Source: an uncultured Verrucomicrobiota bacterium (lineage in GTDB: Bacteria; Verrucomicrobiota; Verrucomicrobiia; Verrucomicrobiales; Verrucomicrobiaceae). Taken from it: a DNA stretch of 54,607 nt. The DNA lies in assembly GCA_903848465.1 (NCBI GenBank), contig CAINGK010000126.1, positions 1-54,607 on the forward strand, written 5' to 3'. The notes beneath the pieces are model-generated. The model did not search any database, was not told the DNA's origin, and saw only the letters and a list, made by a program, of their open reading frames with translations. Position numbers and translations under genes: made by a program. How positions within the stretch are numbered: position 1 is the first letter of the stretch; each line of letters starts with the position of its first letter. Shown in pieces: positions 24,334-33,756 of the stretch.

Positions 24334-26171
24334 TGAAGAATGACTCCAAAATGAATCTGGAAACACTCGCCATCGGAACACTTCCAGTGGGCTGCCTGAC
24401 CACGGCCGCGTTCCGTATTCCTCCATATCAGCGAGGCTATCGCTGGAAAAAGGCTGATGTCGAAAAGCTGCTGGATGACTTGAAGGAATTCCTTGAAAGC
24501 AATCTGGATCGTCGTCCCTTTTACTGCCTCCAGCCGCTGGTGGTGACGAAGTCCAAGGACCATCCCTCCGAATGGGAGGTTGTGGACGGCCAGCAGCGTC
24601 TCACCACCCTGTTCCTCATCTGGAACGTCCTCAACAACCAAGAACCCTACGGGCTGAGCTATGAAACCCGGGAGCTCTCCAAGGAATTTCTTAAAGCTCC
24701 CAAGGCCATTAAGAATGGGAAGAAGCAACCCAACATCGACTTCCACCACATCTACCATGCCCATCAGAAGATTCAGGAGTGGTTCACCGGCTGCTGTGAA
24801 TGTATGCACGGGAAGTTCCGGACTCTGCTGACCGACACCAATCCCCTTGGCCGCAATGTCCGCTTCATCTGGTATCGCCTCCAGGAAGGTGACGATGCGG
24901 TCGCTGCCTTCACCCGGCTCAATGTCGGCAAGATCCCGCTGACTGGCGAGGAACTGATCCGCGCTCTGTTTCTGCGCAGCCGAGAGGCAGGCAAACTTGC
25001 GGACGGAGCCTTCCAGCATCGGATGGCTTTGGAATGGGACCGCATCGAGAGCGCGCTGCAAGAACCCGGATTCTGGGGCTTTGTTTCAAAGCAAACGGCA
25101 CCTGAGGCCGGGCGCATCCGCCTGCTATTCGAGTTGTGCGCACCGCCTGCCCCCAAGGGAGATGAAAACACCCATCTTTTCACCCATTACGAAAGGAGGC
25201 TAACCGGGGCTTCAGCCGAGACACCCACCGATGTCTGGAAGGACATCGTCGCCTGTTTCGAGCAATTGGAGGAATGGCATCGCGACCCGGAGCTTTTCCA
25301 CCTCGTCGGCTATGTCACCACCATCCTGGACACTGAATCAACCGCTACCCTGCTCGCACTCCTGAAAGAGGCCAAGAAACTCACGAAAAAGGACTTCGCG
25401 GCCCACCTCCGCAAACTCATCCACAAGGAGCTGATTGAGAAATCAGCAAGTAAATCTGTCACAGGCCTTCTGTCAGAGCTCAACTTTGACACCAAGCTGA
25501 AAACACGTCGAACCATCGCACTTTTCAACATTGCCACCCTGATACGGACCAAGGGTTTGCAGGTCCGATTCCCCTTCCACCTGTATCACGATACAAAAGT
25601 TGGCTGGGATATTGAACATGTCCAATCACAGGCCGGAGATGGCTTGAAGGACAGACCGCGCCAAGAGAAATGGCTTGCCGCATGCAGGACCGAACTTGAG
25701 CATGATGCTTACATGCCATCACCCAGGAACGAACAGGGGGAACCTGGACAAGAAGGCACTGGCAAGCTATCGGCGTCCGATCTGATTGCCCGGATCGACG
25801 ATTTTGCAAAGCCGGACTCCACCGTGGAGTTCCAGGAACTAGCGATAAAAATCCGGGATTACTTCCGTGAACCTGAGAGCGAGGATGCCGAAATCAACGG
25901 CATCGGCAACCTGACCCTTCTCGACGCCCCGACCAACAGGAGCTACGGGAACGCCCCTTTTGTCGTGAAACGTGCCGCAATCCTCAAGCCAGAGCGCCCC
26001 GAAGGCACCTTCATCCTGCCCTGCACTCGGGACCTTTTCCTGAAGGTCTTCAGCAAGAACGCCGGTAACCTGCGCCAATGGGACATCGTTCAGGACGGAG
26101 ACGCGCACGAAGCTGCCATTTGTGAAACGCTGGAAACATTTTTCGGTGAAGAAGCAAGAAACCCACAATGA
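24333..26171 (+). CDS. DUF262-DUF1524 (GmrSD-type) restriction protein
   Basis: A 612-aa protein from ATG 24333. The N-terminal DUF262/GmrS domain shows IPPYQRGYRWKKADVEKLLD, the nucleotide-binding VVDGQQRLTTLF and FTRLNVGKIPLTGEELIRA. The C-terminal DUF1524/GmrD domain has the HNH-type metal-site pieces DIEHVQS (about residues 425-431) and IGNLTLLDAPTNRSYGN (about 528-544). GmrSD enzymes are type IV nucleases that hydrolyse nucleotide at DUF262 and cut modified (for example glucosylated) DNA with the HNH domain. SspE and BrxU are related. All key residues are present, so this is a likely effector nuclease of the locus. It overlaps both neighbours by 1-4 nt. Confidence 0.88.
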   Translation: MKNDSKMNLETLAIGTLPVGCLTTAAFRIPPYQRGYRWKKADVEKLLDDLKEFLESNLDRRPFYCLQPLVVTKSKDHPSEWEVVDGQQRLTTLFLIWNVLNNQEPYGLSYETRELSKEFLKAPKAIKNGKKQPNIDFHHIYHAHQKIQEWFTGCCECMHGKFRTLLTDTNPLGRNVRFIWYRLQEGDDAVAAFTRLNVGKIPLTGEELIRALFLRSREAGKLADGAFQHRMALEWDRIESALQEPGFWGFVSKQTAPEAGRIRLLFELCAPPAPKGDENTHLFTHYERRLTGASAETPTDVWKDIVACFEQLEEWHRDPELFHLVGYVTTILDTESTATLLALLKEAKKLTKKDFAAHLRKLIHKELIEKSASKSVTGLLSELNFDTKLKTRRTIALFNIATLIRTKGLQVRFPFHLYHDTKVGWDIEHVQSQAGDGLKDRPRQEKWLAACRTELEHDAYMPSPRNEQGEPGQEGTGKLSASDLIARIDDFAKPDSTVEFQELAIKIRDYFREPESEDAEINGIGNLTLLDAPTNRSYGNAPFVVKRAAILKPERPEGTFILPCTRDLFLKVFSKNAGNLRQWDIVQDGDAHEAAICETLETFFGEEARNPQ

Positions 26172-28633
26172 CAACAGACACCTCGATGCAGAGATTCACC
26201 TTGGCGGGGTTGGTCGCGGAGTATGACGGCGGCATCCGCATTCCCATGATCCAGCGCGACTACGCTCAGGGTCGGCCATCATGGGTGAATTCCCGGAATC
26301 GTTTTTTATCTGACATTCAGGAATCATTGATGCCAAGCGGCAAACAGCTCCATCTCGACTTCATCTATGGCATCAAGCAAGATGAGGACAGCGTCAGAGC
26401 TTTCTGCCCCTTGGATGGCCAGCAACGCCTCACCACGCTCTTCCTCCTGCACTGGTCTCTCGCCGCGCGTGACGGATGCTTTGGGGAGTTCCAGGGCGCT
26501 TTCAGAAACGCTTTCCGGCAACCTAAGTTCACCTACCAGGTCCGTCCTGGTGGTCGCGCGTTCTTTCAGTCGCTGGTGGAACTGGAACACGCGCCATCCG
26601 CCGACGAATGGAAAACCATCAAGCCGACGGAGTGGTTTCGGCAGCAGTTCTGGTTCCGTTCGATTTGGGAACAAGACCCCAGCGTCGCTGGTGCGCTGGT
26701 GATGCTCGACGCCATCCACGAGCATTTCAAAAATCACCCGGAAGCCTCCTTCCATCATCTCATGGGGGGCGACCGGATCACATTCCAGAGGCTTGATCTC
26801 GAAGCCGTCGGACTCCATGACGACCTTTACCTGCGCATGAACGCCCGTGGGCGTCCGCTTTCTACCTTCGAGACCTTCAAGGCGCGGTTTGGCAAACTCC
26901 TGGAAACAGATTTCCCGAATGCCGAACAGATCGGCCCTTTCACCGTCAAAACCGCCAAGGACTTCGCAGACCACATCGACACCAAGTGGCTCGACTTCAT
27001 CTGGGATCGCTACGGCCCGATGGAGAGCGACTCCGACGACACCAGTTCCATTGACAAGGCATTCATCAGCCTTTTCCGCGCTGTCGCCATGGTATCATTG
27101 CAGCCTACTCGAGAAGACAAGGAAAAGAAGATAACGAAAGAAGACGCTGCCAAAATGGACTCTGCTTATGTTCAGTCCTTGAGCACAGCAGAGCCCGACT
27201 ACGACGATTTCCAGAACGGTGGTTGGCTCACCACGAAATTCACCTGCCACCTCATCCATGTGCTGGAAGCCTGTGAATCCTGCAAGGAACATGATTCCGA
27301 CCCAGCCAAGAATTTCATTCTCTACCACAGTCCCTGGTTTGGAGAGGGCAGCCTGCTCGACCGCATAGTTGGCCGCGAGAGTAAGCATCCCTTCCTCACC
27401 GACTTCCTGCAATTCGCGGCCTGCGTGCGTTTTCTCACCAGCCATGGTCCTGTTCTCGACGAGGCACACCGTGCTGAGTTTAAGGAATGGAACCGCGTAG
27501 TCCGCAACTTGGTTCTCAATAGCGAGGTTAGGGCCGATACCTTTCTTGAAATGCTGTCCGGTCTGGACCATCTCATGAATGGCCGCAAGGACAAAGGCAT
27601 CCTAGCCTTCCTCGCGGGGGCCGAAGGAAAGCTTACCGGCTTCAATGAAGCCCAGACCAAGGAAGAACGTCTCAAGGCCAAGTTGATCCTAGCTGACAAA
27701 GATGGCTGGTGGCCGCTCATTGAAAAAGCCGAAGGTCACCTATACTTCCGTGCTCAGATTGGCTTTCTCCTCGAGTTCTCTGATGCCACAGATGCTACAG
27801 TCAATCATGCCGAATCACAGGCCCGATTCCAAACCTATCTGGATCGGGCAAAGGAGATGTTCGATCCAGACGGTCTCAACGCAAAGCCGAACTTTCTCTG
27901 GGAACGAGCCTTGCTTGCCACTGGCATTTACTTCTTTCGGCATGGCGGGTCCTCTCGTTCGTTTCTGGAAAACGAACGCACGAGTAGCCTTAGTTGGAAA
28001 AGGCTACTGAGAGACCCGAACGACGGAAAACGCCGCTATCTCAGGGATCTTTGGGACCGATTGGCGACCTGTTCTTTGGAGGAAGTTGCACAAACGCCTC
28101 CTCCTGAACCTTGGCGACAAACACTCTGCAATCTGCCAAAGGCTTGGGCTTACTGCCATCAGCGCCTGATCCGTTTTGAAGATCGTGAGGTGCCTTCACC
28201 TCGCGTTTTCCTCCTCAGTGGGCAGCGTCGTAGCGGGAGCTATGCGGAGCTTTTCACGTTCCAACTACAAATCGATGAGAACCTCACAGGAAACCCCAAT
28301 CGTTTCGCACCCTTAGTCTTCACCAAGGCCAATCATGAGACGGGGTCTGAAGACGAGCCTCACCTCTGTTTTCAATGCCAAATCCAAGGAAACCTCATTG
28401 ATTTCAGGCTCTACTGCCAGGACCAAAACGACATCGGCTATTCCCTCTGGATTCCCACAAAAAACTTGGATACCACACTTATCGAATCCCTGCAGATAGC
28501 CGGATTTGCCACTGAACCCAGGTGGAAAACCGAATATCTGATCAAGCGCCAGGACACCGGCACATCCTTGGATGGCGCAAGCTTTCTCCAAGACATCGCG
28601 TCTGCGCTCCGTCAGCTTCACCCATCGGCATAA
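26168..28633 (+). CDS. DUF262-family protein without DUF1524 nuclease
   Basis: An 821-aa protein with an N-terminal DUF262 domain: IPMIQRDYAQGR (about residues 27-38), CPLDGQQRLTTLFLLHW and LYLRMNARGRPLSTFETFKA. No DUF1524 signature (IEH...N-L-T-L-L) is found at the C-terminus. That half (residues about 300-820) is large, Trp-rich and unassigned. It overlaps the preceding DUF262 gene by 4 nt (ATGA), so the two are made together. A pair in which one DUF262 protein keeps the nuclease and the other replaces it with a long unknown domain may form a hetero-oligomer, for instance one regulating the other's nucleotide cycle. That is inference. Confidence 0.85.
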   Translation: MTTDTSMQRFTLAGLVAEYDGGIRIPMIQRDYAQGRPSWVNSRNRFLSDIQESLMPSGKQLHLDFIYGIKQDEDSVRAFCPLDGQQRLTTLFLLHWSLAARDGCFGEFQGAFRNAFRQPKFTYQVRPGGRAFFQSLVELEHAPSADEWKTIKPTEWFRQQFWFRSIWEQDPSVAGALVMLDAIHEHFKNHPEASFHHLMGGDRITFQRLDLEAVGLHDDLYLRMNARGRPLSTFETFKARFGKLLETDFPNAEQIGPFTVKTAKDFADHIDTKWLDFIWDRYGPMESDSDDTSSIDKAFISLFRAVAMVSLQPTREDKEKKITKEDAAKMDSAYVQSLSTAEPDYDDFQNGGWLTTKFTCHLIHVLEACESCKEHDSDPAKNFILYHSPWFGEGSLLDRIVGRESKHPFLTDFLQFAACVRFLTSHGPVLDEAHRAEFKEWNRVVRNLVLNSEVRADTFLEMLSGLDHLMNGRKDKGILAFLAGAEGKLTGFNEAQTKEERLKAKLILADKDGWWPLIEKAEGHLYFRAQIGFLLEFSDATDATVNHAESQARFQTYLDRAKEMFDPDGLNAKPNFLWERALLATGIYFFRHGGSSRSFLENERTSSLSWKRLLRDPNDGKRRYLRDLWDRLATCSLEEVAQTPPPEPWRQTLCNLPKAWAYCHQRLIRFEDREVPSPRVFLLSGQRRSGSYAELFTFQLQIDENLTGNPNRFAPLVFTKANHETGSEDEPHLCFQCQIQGNLIDFRLYCQDQNDIGYSLWIPTKNLDTTLIESLQIAGFATEPRWKTEYLIKRQDTGTSLDGASFLQDIASALRQLHPSA

Positions 28634-28661
28634 AGCCCCCTTCCTCCTATATTCCTCCCCC

Positions 28662-31600
28662 ATGTCCGTCGCTCAGACCATTCAAAGTTTCGCAGGCATC
28701 GCGAACGAAAACGAGTTCTATGGCCACCACTACCTGGCCGAGGTGTTCAAGGGGGACATCCGCGCGCTCATCGAGAAGTGGCAGGCAGCGGAGGATGCCG
28801 CCGTCTCTGAGGGGGAAAAGGCTGCTGCCCGCGCACCCTTCCGAAAACTTGGTGGCCTGGGTGGCAAATGGTTCGCCGGGCTCGCGTCACACGCCCGCTG
28901 CCGTGAGGATGCAGACCGCCTGCAAAGTCACGCGGATCTTCACGCGCCACTACTTGCGGCGCTTGGTTACACACTGAAGCCCTCGCAGGTGGAACTGGTG
29001 GCTGGCATGCCCGTGCCCGTTTGGACCGTTGTTGGAGAGGCCCATCAGGCGCCCCGGCTGCTTATTGTCCCCGCTTACGAACCAGGCGATGAAGAAGAAG
29101 CTGTGCTCGACCAGAAGCTCAAACCGCTGCACTACGGCGGCTTGGAGGTTCCCAAGGCCCTCGATGGCCTGACCTGGCTGGACATGGTCTCAGAGGCTCT
29201 CTTCGGTGCCGAGCACCCTCCGCGTTACATCATCCTCGCCGGATTGACTGAGTGGCTTTTGCTGGACCGCTACAAGTGGCCAAACAACCGCCTCCTCCGT
29301 TTCGACTGGACGGAGATCCTCGATCGCAAAGATGCTTACACCCTGCAGGCAGCTGCTGCGTTGTTGCACCGCGACAGCCTTGCTCCTGACCAAGGGACCA
29401 GCCTTCTGGAGGGACTCGATGAAAATGCGCACAAGCACGCTTTCGGGGTTAGCGAAGATCTGAAGTATGCACTTCGCGCTGCCATCGAACTTCTCGGGAA
29501 CGAAGCGGTCAATCAGCTCCGGGAAAAAGCGAAGGCCAGCAAACAGGGCTTCTATACCGGCAAGGACGCAGTCGATGCCGGCGAGCTCAGTCTGGAGTGT
29601 CTGCGCATGGTTTACCGCCTGATGTTCATGTTCTACATCGAGGCCCGGCCAGAGCTCGGCTACGTGCCCATCCAGAAGAGCGAGGTTTATGCCAAGGGCT
29701 ACAGCCTTGAGTCCCTGCGGGATTTGGAGCTTGTCCCGCTGAACACCACTGCCTCACGAAACGGGACGTTCTTCGATGCCACCCTTCGTCGTCTCTTCTC
29801 CCTCATCAGCGAAGGCTGCGGTGCCACTGATGCACCCACCTTGCAGGCGGGTAGCGTCAAGGAGGCCTTCACCCTCGCCCCGCTCGACAGCAAGCTCTTC
29901 GATCCTCAGGCCACCCCGCTGCTGAATCAGGTTGTGTTCCCAAACCATGTCTGGCAGGAGGTTGTCCGGATGATGTCCCTCTCCCAGGGGAAACGGAAGG
30001 GCCGCGTTAGCTATCAGCTTCTTTCCATCAACCAACTCGGTGCCGTGTATGAGGCCCTGCTCTCCTACCGCGGCTTCTTTGCCCCGGAAGACCTTTGCGA
30101 AGTACAGCCGGAGCCCAAGAAGAAAAAGAAGGAGGCGTCCGAAGACGACGCCGATGCCGACGACGAGGGTCATGATGACAACGATGCCGATGATACTGGT
30201 GATGCCGATAGCAGCGAAGCCTCCGCCTCGTCCGCCGATGTCATGGATAGTGCCTGGTTCGTCCCGGCCAGCCGGATTGATCAGTATAAAGTCAGCGAAC
30301 GCGTCCACGACAAAGATGACCTTGGCCGTCTGACGCTGCGCAAATACCCACGCGACACCTTCATCTATCGCCTCGCCGGGCGGGACCGGCAGAAGAGCGC
30401 CAGCTACTACACCCCGCAAGTGCTCACCCGCTGTTTGGTGAAGTATGCGCTCAAGGAACTGCTCAAAGACAAGACAGCAGATCAAATCGTCGAGGTCACC
30501 ATCTGCGAGCCCGCCATGGGCAGCGCGGCGTTCATCAATGAAGCCGTCAACCAGCTCGCCGAGGCCTACCTGGAGCGTAAGCAGGCAGAGCTGAAGCGGC
30601 GTATCCCGCACGACCTCTACACCACCGAATTGCAAAAGGTTCGCATGTACATCGCGGACCGCAATGCCTTCGGCGTGGACCTCAATCCCATTGCCACGGA
30701 GCTGGCCGAGGTCAGCCTCTGGCTGAATGCCATCTACGGTGAGCCCACCGAACCCGGCCAGCCCCCTAAGGCGGCACGGGTGCCTTGGTTCGGCTACCAG
30801 CTCTTCACCGGCAACAGCCTAGTCGGTGCACGTCGGGAGGTCTATCCGGCCGCTCGTCTGACGAAGCAGGTCAAAGATAGTCTCTGGTACAAAACCGCTC
30901 CTCAGCGACTCGATCCACTGAAACCCGCCCGCGGAGAGAACGAGATCTACCATTTCCTACTGCCAGATCCCGGCATGGCGGACTACAGCAGTGGCAAGAA
31001 GTCAGCGGCCAATCAACTCTACCCGAAGCACTTCGAACGCCTCAAGTCATGGCGGAATGAATTCACCCAGCCGCTGGAATCGCACGAGATTCAGCGTCTG
31101 CGCCAGCTTTCCACGGCCATCGACACCCTTTGGGCCGAGCACGCGAAGCTGATGGCTGAAGACCGCCTCCGCACGGAGGATCCGCTCGCCCTCTGGCCTG
31201 CCATGGAAGGTGAGAAAAAGCGGCTGTCCCGGGCTGAAAAGGAAGCCCTCCGTACCCAACACCTGCTCAATCAGGACGACGACCTCGCGACGCCCTACCG
31301 CCGCCTGAAGCTGGTCATGGATTACTGGTGCGCCCTCTGGTTTTGGCCCATCACCTCGAGCGATTCCCTGCCCAGCCGGGAGCAGTGGTGGATGGAGATC
31401 GGGGCCATTCTAGAGGGAAACATCGTAGACGTCACAGTGCAATCGGAGTTGCAGTTGACCCCGGCGGTAATCACGGCAGGTGAAAAAAACCAGCCCCATC
31501 TGCTCGATGTCCCGGAAAGCCAGCCTCTTCTGCTCGATACCCCCAGCCAGCAACCGCGCCTGCACGATCGCTACGGCCAGCTCCGCATCAGCCGCCTGCG

Positions 31601-33746
31601 TCAGAACTTCCAGCGCATCGCCACTGTCGAAAAGTCCGCCGCCCGCCACCGCTTCTTCCACTGGGAACTCGCCTTCGCCGACGTCTTCGCGTCACGCGGC
31701 GGCTTCGATCTGGTTTTGGGAAATCCACCATGGCTCAAAATCTCTTGGGAAGAGTCGGGAGTCCTCGGCGAAGTGAACCCGTTGTTCGCCATTCGTAGCC
31801 TGAACGCCACAGAAATTGCTAAACTCCGAACCGAGGCATTCGCCCAGTTCAAGGGGCTGCAAGAGTCATGGACGGCGGAGCTTGAGGAGGCTGAAGCGAC
31901 TCAGAGTTTTCTCAATGCCTTCCAGAACTATCCGGTGCTCAAAGGGATGCAGACCAATCTCTACAAATGCTTCCTGCCACTTGGTTGGAGACTCGCGGGT
32001 GCAAAAGGGGTGGCTGGTTTCCTTCATCCGGAAGGGCCTTATGACGACGCGAAAGGTGGAAGTCTTCGGGAAATCCTATATCGGCGGCTGCGGAGTCATT
32101 TTCAGTTCCAAAATCAGTTCATTTTATTCCCGATTGGTCATCGAGAAAAATACAGCATAAACATTTACGGTCCCGAAAGATTGTCGGTCTGCTTTAACAG
32201 CATCGCAAACCTGTTCACCCCGGCGACGGTTGATCCTTCATTTGCGCACGATGGGATTGGTATCTGCGAAGGCATCAAGTTGGGCAACCATTGGAATACA
32301 GCCGGCCACCGAGACCGCGTCTTGCAAGTAGATGAGCCTTTGCTGCGCGTTTTCGCTGAGCTCTACGATGACATTGGAACTCCGTCCTTGCGTGCCCGCT
32401 TGCCCGCACTCCACGCCGCCACGCTTTCGTCCGCTCTCCGTAAACTAGCCGACTACCACAGCCGTCTCGGCGACCTGAGAGAGGACTATCTTTCAACCGT
32501 CATGTTTGACGAAACTAATGCGCAGATTGCGGGCACGATCATCCGTAACGCTGATCGCCGTGCGCAATTTGCCTCAGCGGCGGAGGAATGGGTGCTTTCG
32601 GGGCCGCATTTTTTTGTAGGTATCCCGTTCAATAAAACACCGCGCACCATCTGTAGCGAAAAAGGTCATTACGACCAAATCGATCTCGAATCCCTTCCCA
32701 GCGACTACCTGCCGCGCACCAACTACTGCCCAATGGAAGACCGCGTGGAGTATCTCCGCCGCACCCCGCGCGTGTCTTGGATCGAGGAGGGTGAGATCAT
32801 GGCCAAGCCGGTAACGAGCTTCTTTAGATATGTTCAGAGGCGACGCATCAGCACGAGCATGGAGCGAACGCTCGCAACTATCATTACACCGCCGGGACCT
32901 GCTCACGTTAACACGGTTCTTTCTCTAACCTTCAGAAAACCCTCAGCGCTAATTTCCTTCACTGGAATCTCTCACTCGGTCGTCAGCGACTTTTTCGTCA
33001 AATCAACTGGGCTTGGTGATTTGTATGACTCTACATTATCTCGGCTGCCCTATTTCGAGTCCAGCCGCATCGCCATTCGCACCCTCGCCCTCAACTGCCT
33101 GACCACCCACTACGCCCCGCTCTGGCAGGAACTCTTCACCCCGGCCTTCACCGAAGAAGGCTGGTCGCAATCGGACAACCTGCGCCTGCCGCAGCACTTC
33201 TTCCGCGACCTCACGTCTGAGTGGCAGCGGCATTGCGCGTTGCGCAGCGACTACGCCCGTCGGATGGCCTTGGTGGAGATAGACGTGCTGGTGGCACAGG
33301 AACTCGGCCTCACCCTAGAAGAACTGCAACTTATCTACCGCGTCCAGTTCCCGGTGATGCAGGGTTACGAGCGGGATACATGGTATGACATTCACGGACG
33401 CATCGTCTTCACCAACAGCAAGGGCCTCGTCGGCGTCGGCCTCCCTCGCAAGCGCGGCAAGAAAGACCCCGAGATTATCCTCACCAAGCCCAACGGCCGC
33501 ACCCGCCCGATTCAAGGTTGGGAAGAGCTCCGCCAGCTCCAGGCGTCCGGCGAGCTGCCAGACGGCTCCGTCATCACCGCTACAGTCACCGACGACACTC
33601 TCCCCGGTGGTCCACGCAAAGTCGAACGCTGCTACACGGCCCCTTTCTCCCTCGCTAACCGAGAGGAAGACTACAAGATCGCCTGGGCGTTCTTTGAGTC
33701 CCGCCGCAGCGATACAGTCGAAACCTCCAACCCAAACCCTTCCTAA
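28662..33746 (+). CDS. Very large N6-adenine DNA methyltransferase (Eco57I/PglX/DrmMI-like)
   Basis: A 1694-aa protein from ATG 28662. The upstream in-frame ATG 28572 lies inside the DUF262 gene and was not chosen. Methyltransferase motif I is EPAMGSAAFINEAVNQ (about residue 616), preceded by YTPQVLTRCLVKYAL. The catalytic motif IV is GNPPW (N about 1021). About 400 residues separate them, far more than in simple adenine methylases. Residues about 486-527 are a Lys-run then an Asp/Glu-rich linker. The N-terminal 480 residues and the last 600 are likely target recognition and structural domains. Large adenine methylases of this type mark self DNA in BREX (PglX), DISARM (DrmMI) and type IIG enzymes. 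No nuclease motif was found at its N-terminus. Confidence 0.88.
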   Translation: MSVAQTIQSFAGIANENEFYGHHYLAEVFKGDIRALIEKWQAAEDAAVSEGEKAAARAPFRKLGGLGGKWFAGLASHARCREDADRLQSHADLHAPLLAALGYTLKPSQVELVAGMPVPVWTVVGEAHQAPRLLIVPAYEPGDEEEAVLDQKLKPLHYGGLEVPKALDGLTWLDMVSEALFGAEHPPRYIILAGLTEWLLLDRYKWPNNRLLRFDWTEILDRKDAYTLQAAAALLHRDSLAPDQGTSLLEGLDENAHKHAFGVSEDLKYALRAAIELLGNEAVNQLREKAKASKQGFYTGKDAVDAGELSLECLRMVYRLMFMFYIEARPELGYVPIQKSEVYAKGYSLESLRDLELVPLNTTASRNGTFFDATLRRLFSLISEGCGATDAPTLQAGSVKEAFTLAPLDSKLFDPQATPLLNQVVFPNHVWQEVVRMMSLSQGKRKGRVSYQLLSINQLGAVYEALLSYRGFFAPEDLCEVQPEPKKKKKEASEDDADADDEGHDDNDADDTGDADSSEASASSADVMDSAWFVPASRIDQYKVSERVHDKDDLGRLTLRKYPRDTFIYRLAGRDRQKSASYYTPQVLTRCLVKYALKELLKDKTADQIVEVTICEPAMGSAAFINEAVNQLAEAYLERKQAELKRRIPHDLYTTELQKVRMYIADRNAFGVDLNPIATELAEVSLWLNAIYGEPTEPGQPPKAARVPWFGYQLFTGNSLVGARREVYPAARLTKQVKDSLWYKTAPQRLDPLKPARGENEIYHFLLPDPGMADYSSGKKSAANQLYPKHFERLKSWRNEFTQPLESHEIQRLRQLSTAIDTLWAEHAKLMAEDRLRTEDPLALWPAMEGEKKRLSRAEKEALRTQHLLNQDDDLATPYRRLKLVMDYWCALWFWPITSSDSLPSREQWWMEIGAILEGNIVDVTVQSELQLTPAVITAGEKNQPHLLDVPESQPLLLDTPSQQPRLHDRYGQLRISRLRQNFQRIATVEKSAARHRFFHWELAFADVFASRGGFDLVLGNPPWLKISWEESGVLGEVNPLFAIRSLNATEIAKLRTEAFAQFKGLQESWTAELEEAEATQSFLNAFQNYPVLKGMQTNLYKCFLPLGWRLAGAKGVAGFLHPEGPYDDAKGGSLREILYRRLRSHFQFQNQFILFPIGHREKYSINIYGPERLSVCFNSIANLFTPATVDPSFAHDGIGICEGIKLGNHWNTAGHRDRVLQVDEPLLRVFAELYDDIGTPSLRARLPALHAATLSSALRKLADYHSRLGDLREDYLSTVMFDETNAQIAGTIIRNADRRAQFASAAEEWVLSGPHFFVGIPFNKTPRTICSEKGHYDQIDLESLPSDYLPRTNYCPMEDRVEYLRRTPRVSWIEEGEIMAKPVTSFFRYVQRRRISTSMERTLATIITPPGPAHVNTVLSLTFRKPSALISFTGISHSVVSDFFVKSTGLGDLYDSTLSRLPYFESSRIAIRTLALNCLTTHYAPLWQELFTPAFTEEGWSQSDNLRLPQHFFRDLTSEWQRHCALRSDYARRMALVEIDVLVAQELGLTLEELQLIYRVQFPVMQGYERDTWYDIHGRIVFTNSKGLVGVGLPRKRGKKDPEIILTKPNGRTRPIQGWEELRQLQASGELPDGSVITATVTDDTLPGGPRKVERCYTAPFSLANREEDYKIAWAFFESRRSDTVETSNPNPS

Positions 33747-33756
33747 CACCTGTCCG

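Noticed and set aside
33385..33756. N-terminal extension of the PD-(D/E)xK protein
   Set aside because: It overlaps the methylase 3' end for over 350 bp and has low-complexity Ser/Pro/Thr composition typical of a shadow frame.
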